From: Patiria pectinifera
Taxonomy: Eukaryota > Echinodermata > Asteroidea > Valvatida > Asterinidae
Length of the DNA: 64,000 nucleotides
Direction: 5' to 3'
Assembly (NCBI GenBank): GCA_029964075.1
Contig: CM057129.1
Location: 11,027,430-11,091,429, forward strand
Shown here: one piece after another, positions 1 to 11,240 of the stretch
Layout: each line of letters begins with the position of its first letter
Position numbering within the stretch: the stretch's first letter is position 1
Position numbers and translations under genes: made by a program
Notes under the pieces: generated by a model
Seen by the model: the letters and a program-made list of their open reading frames with translations, nothing else
What the model was told of the DNA's origin: nothing
Database searches by the model: none

Positions 1-238
1 GTTGGAATTTTGCTACCCTTTTGGGGTAGCAAAAATCGAGATAATAAAGAAAAACATAAAAAAAAAATTCTTGATGAGTTGGAAAAGGCCGTGGCTTCGC
101 CACTCGCGTGTGTGGTCTTTCGCTTCAGTCGCTTTGCGCTTTTCGCCGCTTTGTGTGATGCCGGCAGATTAAGCCACTATGGCCTTGGCGAAAGGCTAGA
201 GCGAACTGTGATTTGAATTGATTATCTCCAGTGAACTA
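1..238. other. Unit F intron-side sequence, partly replaced
   Basis: From about 196 the sequence matches the intron-1 side of unit D (near 20,195). Before that the match stops and unrelated sequence begins, with a perfect 11-bp-arm hairpin at 8-34 (TTTTGCTACCC arms). Exon 2 of unit F would be expected hereabouts by analogy with unit D but is not visible, so it is either left of the window or was displaced by an insertion. The short open frame here has no recognisable features. Confidence 0.5.
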
Positions 239-240
239 TA

Positions 241-853
241 CAGCGTGTCCCCAAAAAAATGTCCCTCTGATAGACTGCTTAATTAATTCCAAAATCAAGT
301 ATTATTCTCAATTTAGTGTTCAGATTTAGAAAGCCCATTTAATTTTGTAACTTTTGTGAAAATTTCATTGGTCTCGCTTCATTGGTTTTGAATACACAGT
401 CTATTATGTAACAGCAGTGCTTTTCAGCCCATTCCAAGTTTGCAGGTGGAAGGACGTGCAGGGGGACAATAAAGGTTTACAAGCTGGACATTGAAGGACA
501 CACCATAAGTGAAACACACCCTGTGAAAGCAAACACGACCAGTGGAACTGAACTTTGGTTAGTTTTCATTTAAACAAGTACCGGTAAATGAACTTGACTT
601 TAGTTACTCCATGGAGGAATGGTTACTCAATAACAAAAACATTTCTTTTCATCAAACTTGGAATGGGCCGGAAAGCACTGCTGTTACATACAAGCCTGTG
701 TATTCAAAACCAATGAAGCGAGACATTTAAAATTTTCACAGGAACTACAAAATAAAGTGGGCTTTCTAAATATGTAAACTTAATTGAGTATAAAACTTTA
801 TTTTAGTAATTATTCTGTGGTCTATGAGAGGGACATTTTTTTGGGACACGCTG
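241..853. mobile_element. Mariner-type MITE with long terminal inverted repeats
   Basis: The ends are CAGCGTGTCC and GGACACGCTG, and the inverted similarity runs inward for about 200 bp on each side, with the arm sequences around 360-445 and 650-730 still pairing. A TA dinucleotide flanks each end (239-240 and 854-855). The paralogous site in unit D, at 20,241-20,242, has a single TA and no insert, so the 613-bp element and its TA target duplication are defined by an empty site. There is no transposase frame, so it is non-autonomous. Assignment to Tc1/mariner rests on the TA duplication. Confidence 0.9.
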
Positions 854-2012
854 TACAACGGCCTGAATGGACTCACGCAAAAGTTAACAAAAATAGTTTC
901 TCACAAATAGGATTATATCCTTTTTTTATCTTAAAAAAAAAAAAAACAACAACATCAAGCTTAAGCAGTGCAAGTTTATTTGCAAATGCCCGGAAAAGTA
1001 ACTACCCGTTAAAAAAAACAATTATCATATTGCGGCCATCTTGAGTTTTTCCCTTTTAAATCAACGTAAGCAAAGCGAGGCTGGAGGAAAAAATCGTCTG
1101 GTTCCTTTTTGCACACAATTATTCGCTACTGTTATTGGATACAGGGAATATGACTTAAATTGTGGCAGCATGATAAAGGTCTTTGACAGAATCTCAATGC
1201 TCAAAATGAAGATAGGACTGGAATCAAATACCCTGTGAAAATTGTATAAAAAACCTTAACATGGAATGGGTTTTCAAAATAATGTCCCCGCGTGCACATT
1301 GTTTTTAATACGTGTGTTTGCAACGGGATCCTTTTCCAAGACTGAATTTCAGACCAGTACATTGTGCATACATTTTGCTCATCGTGCAGGTTAGTTGTTA
1401 TGCACCCTACTTCAGATTCTATGTAATTTGGCTGCATCTAACAAAATAGCAATGAAGAAAAATGATCCTATATTCCTCTAAATTTGCTTGAATTTGTTGT
1501 ATGAATCACAATAAGCATACATTTTCTTCATTGTTAAGGAAGTCGATGTCATACCAAGGAAGTAGAGGCGGTAATATTACAGGTGGACTACCACAATCAA
1601 GTTACAGTCGTAAAAAATAATGAATATTTTGGTATGAGAACTCAGGGTACTGGTTTGACTATAAGCGTCAGCCACCATCTGTCTGTCAACTGAATGTGTA
1701 TTAAAATCTTCAGGAATTGTGAACATCTGTACAACCACTCAACATTCCAAATGTTAATCAAAATACCACTATCGTTGTTCGTAAAAAAAAAAAAAAAAAT
1801 CAACAGAATCTCAGTGGCATGCTGAGTCGAACCCTACATGTAAACATGACTGAATTCATGCGAGAGCTTGCGCTTCATTTTTTTTAGGGGGTCAGTTCAG
1901 CAGAAGGCCCGCATAAAAAAAAATATGTACAAACATCACCTGCATACACTGATTTCTACAAATGAATCCCAGCGAGAACTATAAAAGTAAAACAATTGTT
2001 TGTAAAACTCAC

Positions 2013-2098
2013 CTAGCAAATCTCGTTCTTGTTGTTCTTACAGTTAGGTCTCTCTCGGCTTGTTGTCAGAGGCTGAAAAGGAGCTACGGTTGCCTGTG
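2013..2098 (-). other. Unit F exon 1 (5' UTR), C1q gene off left edge
   Basis: On the minus strand the exon ends in a strong donor (GATTTGCTAG then GTGAGT, donor GT at 2,011-2,012). It matches the first exons of the other five units and contains no ATG. The 5' end is estimated at about 25-30 nt past the TATA-like box. The coding exon belonging to it is not in the window. Confidence 0.65.
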
Positions 2099-2122
2099 AG
2101 GGGAAAAGCGGGCGCTCGTGCC

Positions 2123-2460
2123 TTAAATATTACCATCGATTTCCTGAGCAGTGACTGAGGAAAATGGCTCGGTTTGTGATTGGTCCCTGCGCACTGTCAA
2201 TCACACACCACTGACTCGCTTCATATTAATGAGACGGATATTATAAGTTGATGTGGTCCAGGCTATATAGTCACTATAAAAACTTAGATCACCGACACTG
2301 AAATAGTCGCATCTTATTGGCAAATATCGTATGGATGTCGGTAACACATCCAAAACACGTGATTTGTGATTGACACAAACAACCTGTCGATCACAGACCA
2401 CTCACTTGTGGTCACCGACTTGGGTGACTAACTTCAATTGGTGGATAGAGAAGTGACGTA
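2123..2460 (-). promoter_or_regulatory. Unit F promoter
   Basis: Reading on the minus strand, a TATA-like AATATTTAAG lies at 2,123-2,131, a CCAAT box (ATTGG on plus) at 2,179-2,183, and a PBX/MEIS-like TGTCAATCA at 2,195-2,203. The distal module has an E-box CACGTG at 2,356-2,361, TGATTGACA at 2,367-2,375 and a CRE-like TGACGTA at 2,454-2,460. Its second PBX/MEIS half is mutated by one base (TGTCGATCA). Sites are recognised by motif and by conservation between units; binding is inference. Confidence 0.6.
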
Positions 2461-4275
2461 CACCGGCCGTGATTCATTCAATTGGCACTTCAGTCTATTA
2501 AATTGTGAGGAAATGTTCTAGATTTTATTTGCAATTAAATCTTAGCCAAGTCAGCGGCAATACTAGGGTTAAACTTCGCGGGGGGGGGGTAGTGAGAACT
2601 CGTGATGTTTTTTATTTTCAAATGGTGCATTTAATACATTCAAATAAAACGTATTATTACAACAGTGCATTTCCACATAAGGATTTTAAAATGTGGGGGG
2701 GGGGATGGGTGGGTGGGCGGGCACAGGCTTTCACTGGAGGAGGAGGGGAAGAACATGTCCCCCGTGTCCCCCATAGTTGTGCGCCTGGGTAAGGCTTTGC
2801 TATTTAATTGAGACTTTAAGGAAATAAAATAAATACGAGTTGGAAGAAAGTTAAATGAACTTCGATAAACTGTACACATCATTCGGTCTGCGTATCACTG
2901 CGGCCCTCTTACGGTGGAAGTGAGTTTTTTAGCTTGTGTATTTCTAAATCCGAATAATCAGTCCCAAAAATGTAAAAATGTATGACCGGTGATGATCAAC
3001 CTGAAAACCACCCATTCACGAGCTCAAATAATGACAAGGTTCAACAATAGCATGTACAATATTTCAAGATAATTACCCCCTCTCTCGATATAATAACAAA
3101 AAAACATGTATGCTTTTTGAGCAGATTTCCGGTGTTTGTTATTGTATGACTTCCGCATAACGATTCACGATTCACGATTCTTAACTAGGTTTGGTGATAT
3201 CCGGACAAATACTTATCACATGAGAATGTGCAATTCTGTATATTTATCATCATCAAATTATAACAATCTCTTAAGCAAAGGCTTGCAGCGATGGGGGTCG
3301 GGTGGAAGTTGAACGACCACACGCCCCCCTCCCCAACCCGTTGGTAGAAAAAGGATAATGACGAAGCTACTGATCTAATTAGGGCCTAAAATGAATGGCC
3401 ATGTTCCCGACCGGGGACGAAGCCTAGGTTTACAAAACACTCAAAGTCACAAGACCTAAAACGGTGTTTTCCAAACGTTCTGTTTCCAGCTTCGGGTATG
3501 CGGTTTTCCAATGAAGCTGGATATGAATATGGAATGAAGCCGGGATTTGAAAAAGTCACTCTCTTGGCGTGTATAATAGTCTTCGTTCAAAACGCCTGGC
3601 TGTTCCGCCACTCGGTCAAATACCGGCGCGAGTCAGGTTGACCTTGTGAAAAGGCTACAGTTAGGTCATTAATTTTGACCAGCAGAGCAACTTCCTTGTT
3701 ATTATTTGGGGAACCACCAAATTGGAAAATGAGAAAACCCGGGGGTGGGGAGAGTGTTGGATGGGGTGGACGCTACCTGACTATTGAGGGCACTGTTGTA
3801 AAATGCATGTACATACGCGTACGTATAGTGTTAAAAAATATCGTATGCAAACAAAGCCTGTAAAGACTGTCAAAATCTTGGAACGATTGCGTCATTTACA
3901 TTTATGAGCTCCAGGCTCTCGCCAGCATGCATGTTACTATAAATGAAAATTGAGCCGATAATGGATCCATTGCCCAGGATACCTGCCCAAACAACAAGTG
4001 TTTCCTTTGGTTGTCGGGAATGTCATAATGTGAAGTCCCTTGGTGAGTTGTTCATTTAAACATATCTCCTGACATTGTGTGTGTGTTTACGTTTCCCTCT
4101 ATTGGAATATGTAGCCTCATTCCCACGATGTCCCAAAGGAATCTGTCTGTGCGATTTGTTAATAGCCATTGACAATACGGCATTCTTCTTCGAAGATTCT
4201 TCTTCGTGGAGAGCACTCCTGCATGACGTAGGGTGCCAAATCCAGTCTTGTGATCCGGTAAAGGTCACTGAGCTG

Positions 4276-4360
4276 ATATTAGGCCCACAAAAAGTCTCCG
4301 GTTTCTGGTATGCGCGCGCGTCGCCGTAGCCATGCGCGTCGGCAAAATGAAAACGTTTTT
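4276..4360. mobile_element. Left end of AGGCC-type MITE
   Basis: TTAGGCC followed by AAAAAGTCTCCGGTTTCTGG and a GCGC-rich stretch matches the ends of the complete element at 27,962-28,366. The right end is not found, so this is a truncated copy sitting at the edge of the F duplication. Confidence 0.6.
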
Positions 4361-4458
4361 TTTTTTCACCCTATGAGCTTGCTTGTTTTCTCTCGCAGCT
4401 GCGTTGTCTGGGTGCTTCGACTGAAGAGATTTCTTTACCCTCTTCGTCTTAGGTACCA

Positions 4459-4800
4459 CTACACTATCTCGTTCGCTTTGATGAACCTTCCGCACCTCTC
4501 AGTAGGGTCCTGTTGCTCCTCCATCAACTGGCAGTAGTTGCGCATCACCACCGTGTAGCGTTTTTGAATATCAGGGCTTGATGAGAACTCCTTCCCGTTA
4601 TACCTAGTCCTACTGCTCGGCTTTGGTACTCTGAGACTTAGACGCACCCTCATGGAGACTACTCTGAGGTCTGAGCCGACGGAGTTGAATGACGAGCACG
4701 GTTCAGAATTCAGAATGCTGTTCCTCCACTTGCTCCGCATTAGAAGGACGTAGTCTAGTTGTCGCCTCATCCCCAAGCCTCTGTCTTGGAAGGTCCACAT
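4459..4800 (-). mobile_element. RTE-like LINE endonuclease remnant
   Basis: The minus-strand frame reads QLDYVLLMRSKWRNS followed by SVGSDLRVVSMRVRLSLRV, which is the C-terminal part of the apurinic endonuclease domain of RTE-like retroelement polyproteins (the S-D-H motif region; here the usual His of SDH is Leu). The frame opens without a natural start and no reverse transcriptase follows. It is a dead fragment. Clade assignment is from memory of the family and is moderately sure. Confidence 0.7.
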
Positions 4801-6836
4801 CTTTCCTCGTAAATTTTCTCAACCTGTTCTTGTGGTGCAGCGTTCGTGGGCAAGTGGAACCTTCTGGATATGCCACTGCCCACATTATACCCCCACCAAC
4901 AATAGACCTAGCAACCCACCTACTCCCACCAATATGGTCGTAAATCAGGAGTGGCGTTAGGAAAGATTTATCCCCACACTTTATTTTAATAAGGGGGATG
5001 ATTGGCCATTGGATCACCCCCCTCCCGAGTGTTGTGATGAGAATAAAAAAAATAATCAAACAAATAAGTTTAGGTAAATACAAACAAGAACAAACAACAC
5101 ACACGCATAATGTGTTAATGGACGTAAGCGCGTAAGTTTGCATTGCACGTGCATTTTTATCCTCAACAGCGCCCCTAGTGTCCCCTGCTGTCCATCCTCC
5201 ACCGATTTTCGAATTTCCAAGGTTTGCTGGCAATAGCATTAGGCCTCCCCCACTCGCTTATACGGATTTATGCCTCTGCCCACCGACCCTAACTGTACCC
5301 CCACCCACCCTCAACCCAATCTCTGCATCAGATCTTTAACCCCAGCCCCAAATGTAATCATCCTGACTTGCAAAAAGTTGAAACCTCAAAAACATACACA
5401 ATAAACAACTGGACTTTGTCTGCATAACTTTTAATAGCAAAGCTTTATTGATAAATCAATTACAGATTAAACATTACTTCTAAAAAATGTGTTCGCGAGA
5501 GTCAGAATAGTATCTCATCATGTAATACTGTAACAATCGATTTCAATCCAAGTGCAATGATTGAAAAGTATTTTTACTTTTCCGTAAATTCGATTGAATT
5601 CTTCAAAACATGGAGTGTAAAACAAGCGTGGTTTTTGGTACTAATGAAGTCCAGCTGAAGGAGCTTTAAAAACGCGACATGTAGTTTTCAACATTATCAA
5701 ACGCTGGAGTTTTATTAATTGTTTACATTTTCTGAATTACAACACGTAATTTATTGAAACTGCCAAACAGAGCTATGATAATCAAACTGTACTAAACAAA
5801 TTAAGAAACATTTTTCTGAGGACCAATTATAAACTGTTGCTGTGTTACAGGCCCTTCCTGATAAGCGTTAGACACCAATTTTTATTTTATTTTCTGTAAT
5901 AGTGTTACATTTAAAAACAAACATTGCAATAAATCAAAAACAATTATTTGATACGAATTCCCACAGTCAATACTATAGCTGCAATTAAACAAATCACGGG
6001 AGGAAAATAATAAAATAAATGATGACACTTGAGAATGTTATGGGTCATATTGTGCAATTAAAATGCAAGCTTATTAAAAACATCAAAACTTGTGAATTTC
6101 AAAAATGATAATGGGGCGTGTCCACGCCCGCCCAAGGAAGAGCCTTGAGCTCCTTATCTGGTAAGTGAAGTTCGGATGATTAGAGAGAAGTTACTGGGAA
6201 ATCGGTTTTGTGCTGATGTCTGAGGCATGCATGATCAAACAACAAAACTCAGAAACCTGAGAGAACGTTCGCAATCTCTCAGCGCATCTTGTCAAAAGGG
6301 CAACCGATACGTTTGTTTTCAGGTGAATGGTAATTACAAGTGACAGATTTATTGATTTGTATTTATTTTGAACTTGAACTTTGGTAAACTAATCGTCGGC
6401 TGCCTAGTCAGGTTTTAAATTCATTTCCTATAAAGAAAAAAAATCCATGACCAAAATGCATTTGAATATACAGGAGTATCTCTCAAATAACAATGTATGC
6501 TTGACAGTGAATGTAATGTTTACCTTATTCGAACAAAAAGGAAAAACATACTATACGATTTTTTTGAATGACAACTCTTCTATTTCTACATTATTAGACA
6601 TACATACAAACGTTTCAATCAGGATAACATAATTTCAGTACTTTTAAGTACGCTGTAAGATTTGTTTTAAATGATACTTAAACGATACCATACGGTGCTA
6701 CTATTAAGCATTCAAAACCAGGTGTTAATCCAATGCCGTAAAACCGTTCTGCGTTTGAACTTATTAAAGTTCATGTAACACAGTATTCAACTGAATTATT
6801 TTGATAAAATTGAAAGAATTTTAATTTTACACTTAC
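4801..6836. other. 3' flank of unit E gene; no separate gene seen
   Basis: Positions 5,270-5,350 are C-rich low-complexity sequence. From about 5,300 to 6,930 the sequence matches the 3' flank of unit B (35,330-37,085) and, in part, those of units D (14,140-14,400) and C (26,600-26,940). A block at 6,110-6,300 recurs downstream of units A (49,385-49,640), B (36,010-36,230) and D (14,770-14,960), so it may be a 3' exon or other functional element. No protein-coding signal was seen. Confidence 0.55.
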
Positions 6837-6933
6837 TCATTAATTAGATGTTGTTTCGGATAGACGGTGGAGCGATTGAAAATTCGGCGATGCGCGTGAT
6901 CGTGTATATACTGGGCGTGGTTATTGTGTTTGA
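6837..6933 (-). other. Unit E 3' UTR ending in a conserved donor-like site
   Basis: About 97 nt after the stop codon the minus strand has ATGA followed by GTAAGTG. The same GTAAGTG follows the stop of unit B (exon end 36,991) and unit A (exon end 50,267). It may start an intron in the 3' UTR. No acceptor was assigned. Confidence 0.4.
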
Positions 6934-7751
6934 CTATTCGGGGTAAAGGAGGAAGCCACTGAATGAGGTGTAGTGATATGAACTACTACCCGCCTGACCT
7001 TGTATGGTAAGATACACCGTGTCTTCACGGTGCAGCACCAGCACCGCGCTCCCAGACACCTGCTCTTGATTAGATGAATCCCCGCTATGTCCAGTGACAA
7101 CCCAGTCGTTGTTTTTCTTCAGATGTATGTTCAGGATAGTGCTTGGAGTATAGCCAAGCACAGAAAATGTAAACACGTAGGTGCCCGGCACTGTACAGGT
7201 AAATGTGCCAGTCTCGAGATCGAAGCTGGTACCCGGCAAAAGCGTCTCGGTCTCCTGGAATGGCAAACGGGTTTCGTGACTCGTAGAGGTTTCCGAGCCG
7301 CTCGTCCTCACCACGGTGAACGCTTGCCGCTGGTTGAAGCCGTCTGGTGTTTGTCCTGGCTCACCCTTCTGACCTTTGACACCAGTTTCTCCGATTCTTC
7401 CAACGATACCTGGTATACCTCTGGGACCTATCTTGCCGGGCAGGCCAATCCCATCATCACCTTTATACCCAGTGTTCCCAGGTGCTCCCCGCTCACCCAT
7501 AGGTCCAATCGTCCCAATCTCACCTTTTTGACCTGCATCGCCCGCTGACCGTACGGCCCCATCGGTCCTACTGGCCCAGGCAGACCTGGTATGCCGGGTA
7601 TTGCAGAAGGTCCCTGGCAGCACTGCTGACACACCTGAGACGCAGGACCATCACCGTCCGAGGAAACCGGCCCAGTAACGGAAGCTCGGAGCTTGACAGA
7701 GTTACACAGAAGGAGGGCGATTGAAATAATGGTTGCCATGCAATTGTTCAT
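6934..7751 (-). pseudogene. Unit E collagen-C1q gene, frameshifted
   Basis: The coding exon starts right at an acceptor (TTTTTTAACAG then ATG at 7,751) and encodes a signal peptide (ISIALLLCNSVKLRA), the VCQQCC cysteine cluster and the first collagen triplets. At 7,543/7,544 ten bases present in the other copies are missing, between CGCCC and GCTGACCG on the plus strand. The frame then runs to a stop at 7,428, giving a 107-residue truncated product. The remaining collagen stalk and a complete C1q domain ([26 protein letters not shown]) continue open in another frame down to a TAG at 6,934. The conserved downstream frame suggests a recent lesion. An assembly error is the main alternative. Confidence 0.85.
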
Positions 7752-8752
7752 CTGTTAAAAAAAAAATAAATAAATAAATAAATACAAAAAAATATGGAAA
7801 ATAATAGGAAAAGATGAGATAAACAAAATTGAGGTCAGAGAAAACTGGAGAAATTGAATAAGAGTTAGATTTTTGAAACTTTGCGTCGTTTAAATTAAAA
7901 ATAAATTCATACATTATTAACATGTGAAAAATGTGAAGATTTTCTCAAACATATCACTGATCAAGTTCGAAAAGCTTCTCTTTAAACATTCTCATTAAAG
8001 GGAATTCATTATCCGGAGACGAAAATGAAGGTAACAGTTTGGCAAACATCGCCGAATTATTTAAGACGAAAATCTATCTATGCTGCATGGAAATAAATAA
8101 AAAAACTCCGCCTGTGCACGAAATACGTACAGAGCCAGCTTCTGAACCAGTTGTTAGGGGGTATTTGTACACTATTCTGTAATATAATTTTAATAATCGT
8201 CGGGTTTGAAGGCACCAACAATTGAAGTAATTTACGACCCCCCCCCCTCTTGATTTTATGGAGTCAAGTGTCTGGACAAACTAAAACCTGTCTACATATC
8301 AGCGTTGATTTGCTGATGGAACCCCCTCCCGGCCAAAAATCCTGAATCTGCCCATGGTTCCTCCTACTTATTTTACGTAATGACCGATATTTCTTAAATT
8401 TAAAAGGACTTTAGGATGATGGCCAGTTCTCTATATTTTAACATTTACATTTATTTTATTTTTCGGGATACATTTCGTTACAATAGACAACAAAATTAAA
8501 TACTCAGAAACACACATAAACATTTGAGACAAAACATACACAGTATAATATTTAACCAGCTCCCGCTGGATTGCCGTAAAGAAACATGGTTTCTGTCGAG
8601 GCTCTCCAACTGATTAAATATGACATAATAAACACAATCTGTAATAGTTTTGACTCAAAATGTATCAATGCATATGAAAAGATAATTATTCATTAAATCA
8701 TCTCTCTATTGAGATGCTTGATTGAGGTAATTATTAAATACTATTCACTTAC
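7752..8752 (-). other. Unit E intron 2
   Basis: It runs from donor GTAAGTG at exon 2 to the acceptor AACAG that abuts the ATG. It contains an (AAAT)n microsatellite at 7,756-7,786 next to the acceptor polypyrimidine tract. A poly-C run lies at about 8,236. No other gene was seen. Confidence 0.7.
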
Positions 8753-8815
8753 CTTGAAGTAACGTTTTGGAATTCTATCAGGACAGGAATCCTCGACAGT
8801 CGAGCAAATTGCTAG
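8753..8815 (-). other. Unit E exon 2 (5' UTR)
   Basis: A 63-nt exon bounded by acceptor TTTTCAG and donor CAAG/GTAAGTG, lacking ATG, and matching the second exons of units A-D. Here CTCGAG of the other units has become CTCGAC. Confidence 0.75.
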
Positions 8816-10769
8816 CTGAAAATAATACCCCAAAAAAATTGTCATTCCAAACTCACTCGGAGATGACTTGGGGACTGGTAGGAGAGGCATAGCTTAATTT
8901 CACACGAAAACACCGCAACAAATCTCTGTGATTGCGGATTGAGTTCTTTTTTTCTTTTTCTTTTTATTTCAAGCGAATTGTGTTTTCCAACGGCTCTGAC
9001 TGGACTTACGTTTGAGCAACAATCGTCTTTGTTTGAGGATTTACTAGTTTGGAATCGAACGAATTGATCACAAAATGAGAATTTTGTCAAAATATGTCAC
9101 CAAAATCAAGTTAAAGTCACGTGAGATCATATTGCAATGTCCGGACAAGTACCTATATCGTGACAGAAACTTTGCAATGTCAAATGTGAAGATATGACCG
9201 GTTTCTAATTCCCTTAAATCGTTCGGAAAACCCTTGTATAGATTTGGTTTAAAAAGTGACCCCACGTTCACGTCACGCTGTTGTACGTTGTTGGAGACGG
9301 AATTCCATTACGAGAATCAAAACATTTCGCTTACATATTCCTCAAAATGTACACATCTTCTTTCTGAGCTGAATCTTCAACAGGTTCCTCAAAATGTACG
9401 TATCTACTGAGCTGAAACTTCAACAGGTTAAATAGATGTTGAGGACCTTACTAAAGATATTAAGAAATTATGTTGCTTCTAACAAACAAAATGCACCAAA
9501 AGTAGATGATCCTATGTTTCTTTAATTCATTGGCTCAAAATGTGCTTGAATTTGTGGTTGTGAGAATTACAGTGAGCTTACAATTTCTGCATTAATAACT
9601 GAAAATGATCTGATACCAAGGAAATAGTGGCGAAATGTTACAGGTGGCATTCAAGTTAACAGTCGTTACAAAAAGATTAACTATTTAACCGGGTGGGAAA
9701 TTAGAACACCGGATTGGCTATTAGCATCAGCCACCATCTGTTTCTGAACAAAGTATGTCCCAGAAAATATGTCAGATTTACTGCACAATAATTTAGTGTT
9801 CATATACATGCATGAAGCCAAATGGGCCTTATTCACGACTTGGCCATTTTTGTCGAGTTCCCTGAATGAATTTTATTAATTGTTAACTGTTGAATGGGAT
9901 GGCGCCAGACTTTTTATGCAGGCATAATGCAGCCTTACTTTACTGTCAGTTTTTTTTTTTTAATCTGGCTTTTCACATTAGGGAACGTTAAATTACAAGT
10001 TTGAAATTATTCACTGAAGCAGAATGGACTTCATTAGTAATTAACGTGCTTTCATTTCTCTACACAAGTTCCAGAAATCAAGATTTTACCTCGCTCTCAA
10101 TACAATATGGCCGAGTCGTCAATACCACTATCGGTGTCTCAAAAAATATTCAACAGAATCTTAATACATGTAGTTGCATGTTGAGTGGAGCCCTTTACAT
10201 GCAAACATCACTAAATTCAAATTCATGTGTTTCGAAGTTTTAAGGCTGAGAGCAGAGCATGCAGCAGGGCCGAATAATGTCTACAAATATCAACTCTATA
10301 CATGATCAGAAATGAATCCAGTTATTTAAAGCAATTTGAACTAGAATAAAACTGTTTGCATAATCATCCGGTCCGTTCATATTTGCGCCTTCTAATAGTG
10401 AAACCATAGAGCGTTTGTTTCCGACTAGCCACACTGTTATTAGCAATGTTTGAATGTAATTATAAATCATTGACAGAAAAAGGCGCGGATCGAATATTAG
10501 CGCGCTTGTTTGGCTGTGAACATCCGTGTATCAGTAGTCACGCAATATCAGTTTCAATTGAAGTTTTGTACAGAAAAATCGTGTTTTTCAGTCCTCCAGC
10601 AAGTACAGTTAGAGAAAGTGGAAATTTCAAGACGGCTACCGCGCTCAGCAATAATCTTAAAAAGAACCCCACGCTGACTGAAATAACACTATGTGCAAAA
10701 AAGGCAACTTTTTTGTTTCTGAAAAAGAAAAGAAAAAACAACAAACAATTAATTGTTTCAAACACTCAC
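8816..10769 (-). other. Unit E intron 1
   Basis: Its 1,954 nt match intron 1 of units F and D in patches (for example 9,480-9,780 and 10,120-10,340). No independent gene was seen; the short open frames lack codon structure or domains. Confidence 0.6.
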
Positions 10770-10840
10770 CAAGCAAATCTCGTTCTTGCAATCAGTTCGC
10801 TCGGGTTGTCGTCTGAGGATGAAGAGAAGCTGCGGTCTTG
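10770..10840 (-). other. Unit E exon 1 (5' UTR)
   Basis: The donor GTGAGT (GT at 10,768-10,769) follows GATTTGCTTG. The exon is ATG-free and matches the other first exons. The 5' end is estimated from the TATA-like CTATTTAAG at 10,866-10,874. Confidence 0.7.
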
Positions 10841-10865
10841 TGAGGAGTGAAGAGGCCGCTCGTGG

Positions 10866-11240
10866 CTTAAATAGTGCCTTAGATTTCCCGAGCAGTGACT
10901 GGACCGGTAAGTGATTGGCCCCTGCTCGCTGTCACTCATACATCACCGACTCGCTTCATGTTAATGCGACGGAAGTGATGTCAATGTGGTTGATGCTATA
11001 CAGTCAGAATCAAAACTTGTGTCACCAACACTGAAATAGCCGCATCTTAGTGGTGGATATGGATGTCGGTGACACGTACATCTAAAACACACGATTTGTG
11101 ATTGACACATACAACCTGTCAATCACAAACCACTCACTGGTGGTCACCGACTTGTTGGGTGATTTACTTTGATTGGTGGATTGAAAATTGACGTACACTG
11201 GCCGTGATTCATTACATGTGCAGTTGGCACTTCAGTCCAT
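10866..11240 (-). promoter_or_regulatory. Unit E promoter
   Basis: On the minus strand there is CTATTTAAG as TATA box and a CCAAT box near 10,915. The inverted PBX/MEIS-like pair TGATTGACA (11,099-11,107) and TGTCAATCA (11,117-11,125) is intact. The E-box of other units is lost (CACACG instead of CACGTG), and the proximal TGTCAATCA is mutated to TGTCACTCA. Confidence 0.6.

Larger units (their letters stand above)
857..4285. repeat. Segmental duplication, copy F (pairs with about 20,243-24,030)
   Basis: This stretch matches unit D nearly base for base in many runs: intron 1, exon 1, promoter and about 1.8 kb of 5' flank. D carries extra sequence at about 23,220-23,595 that is also present in E (near 12,620-12,840), so F lost it. 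The match ends near 4,285, where F runs into a MITE end and LINE debris while D runs into other sequence. Short open frames here are not conserved as protein. Confidence 0.85.

Noticed and set aside
4703-5239. 178-codon minus-strand frame
   Set aside because: It overlaps the LINE endonuclease remnant and C-rich flank in another frame, with no domain or conservation.
7087-7548. 153-codon plus-strand frame
   Set aside because: It is the antisense shadow of the unit E collagen-C1q exon.
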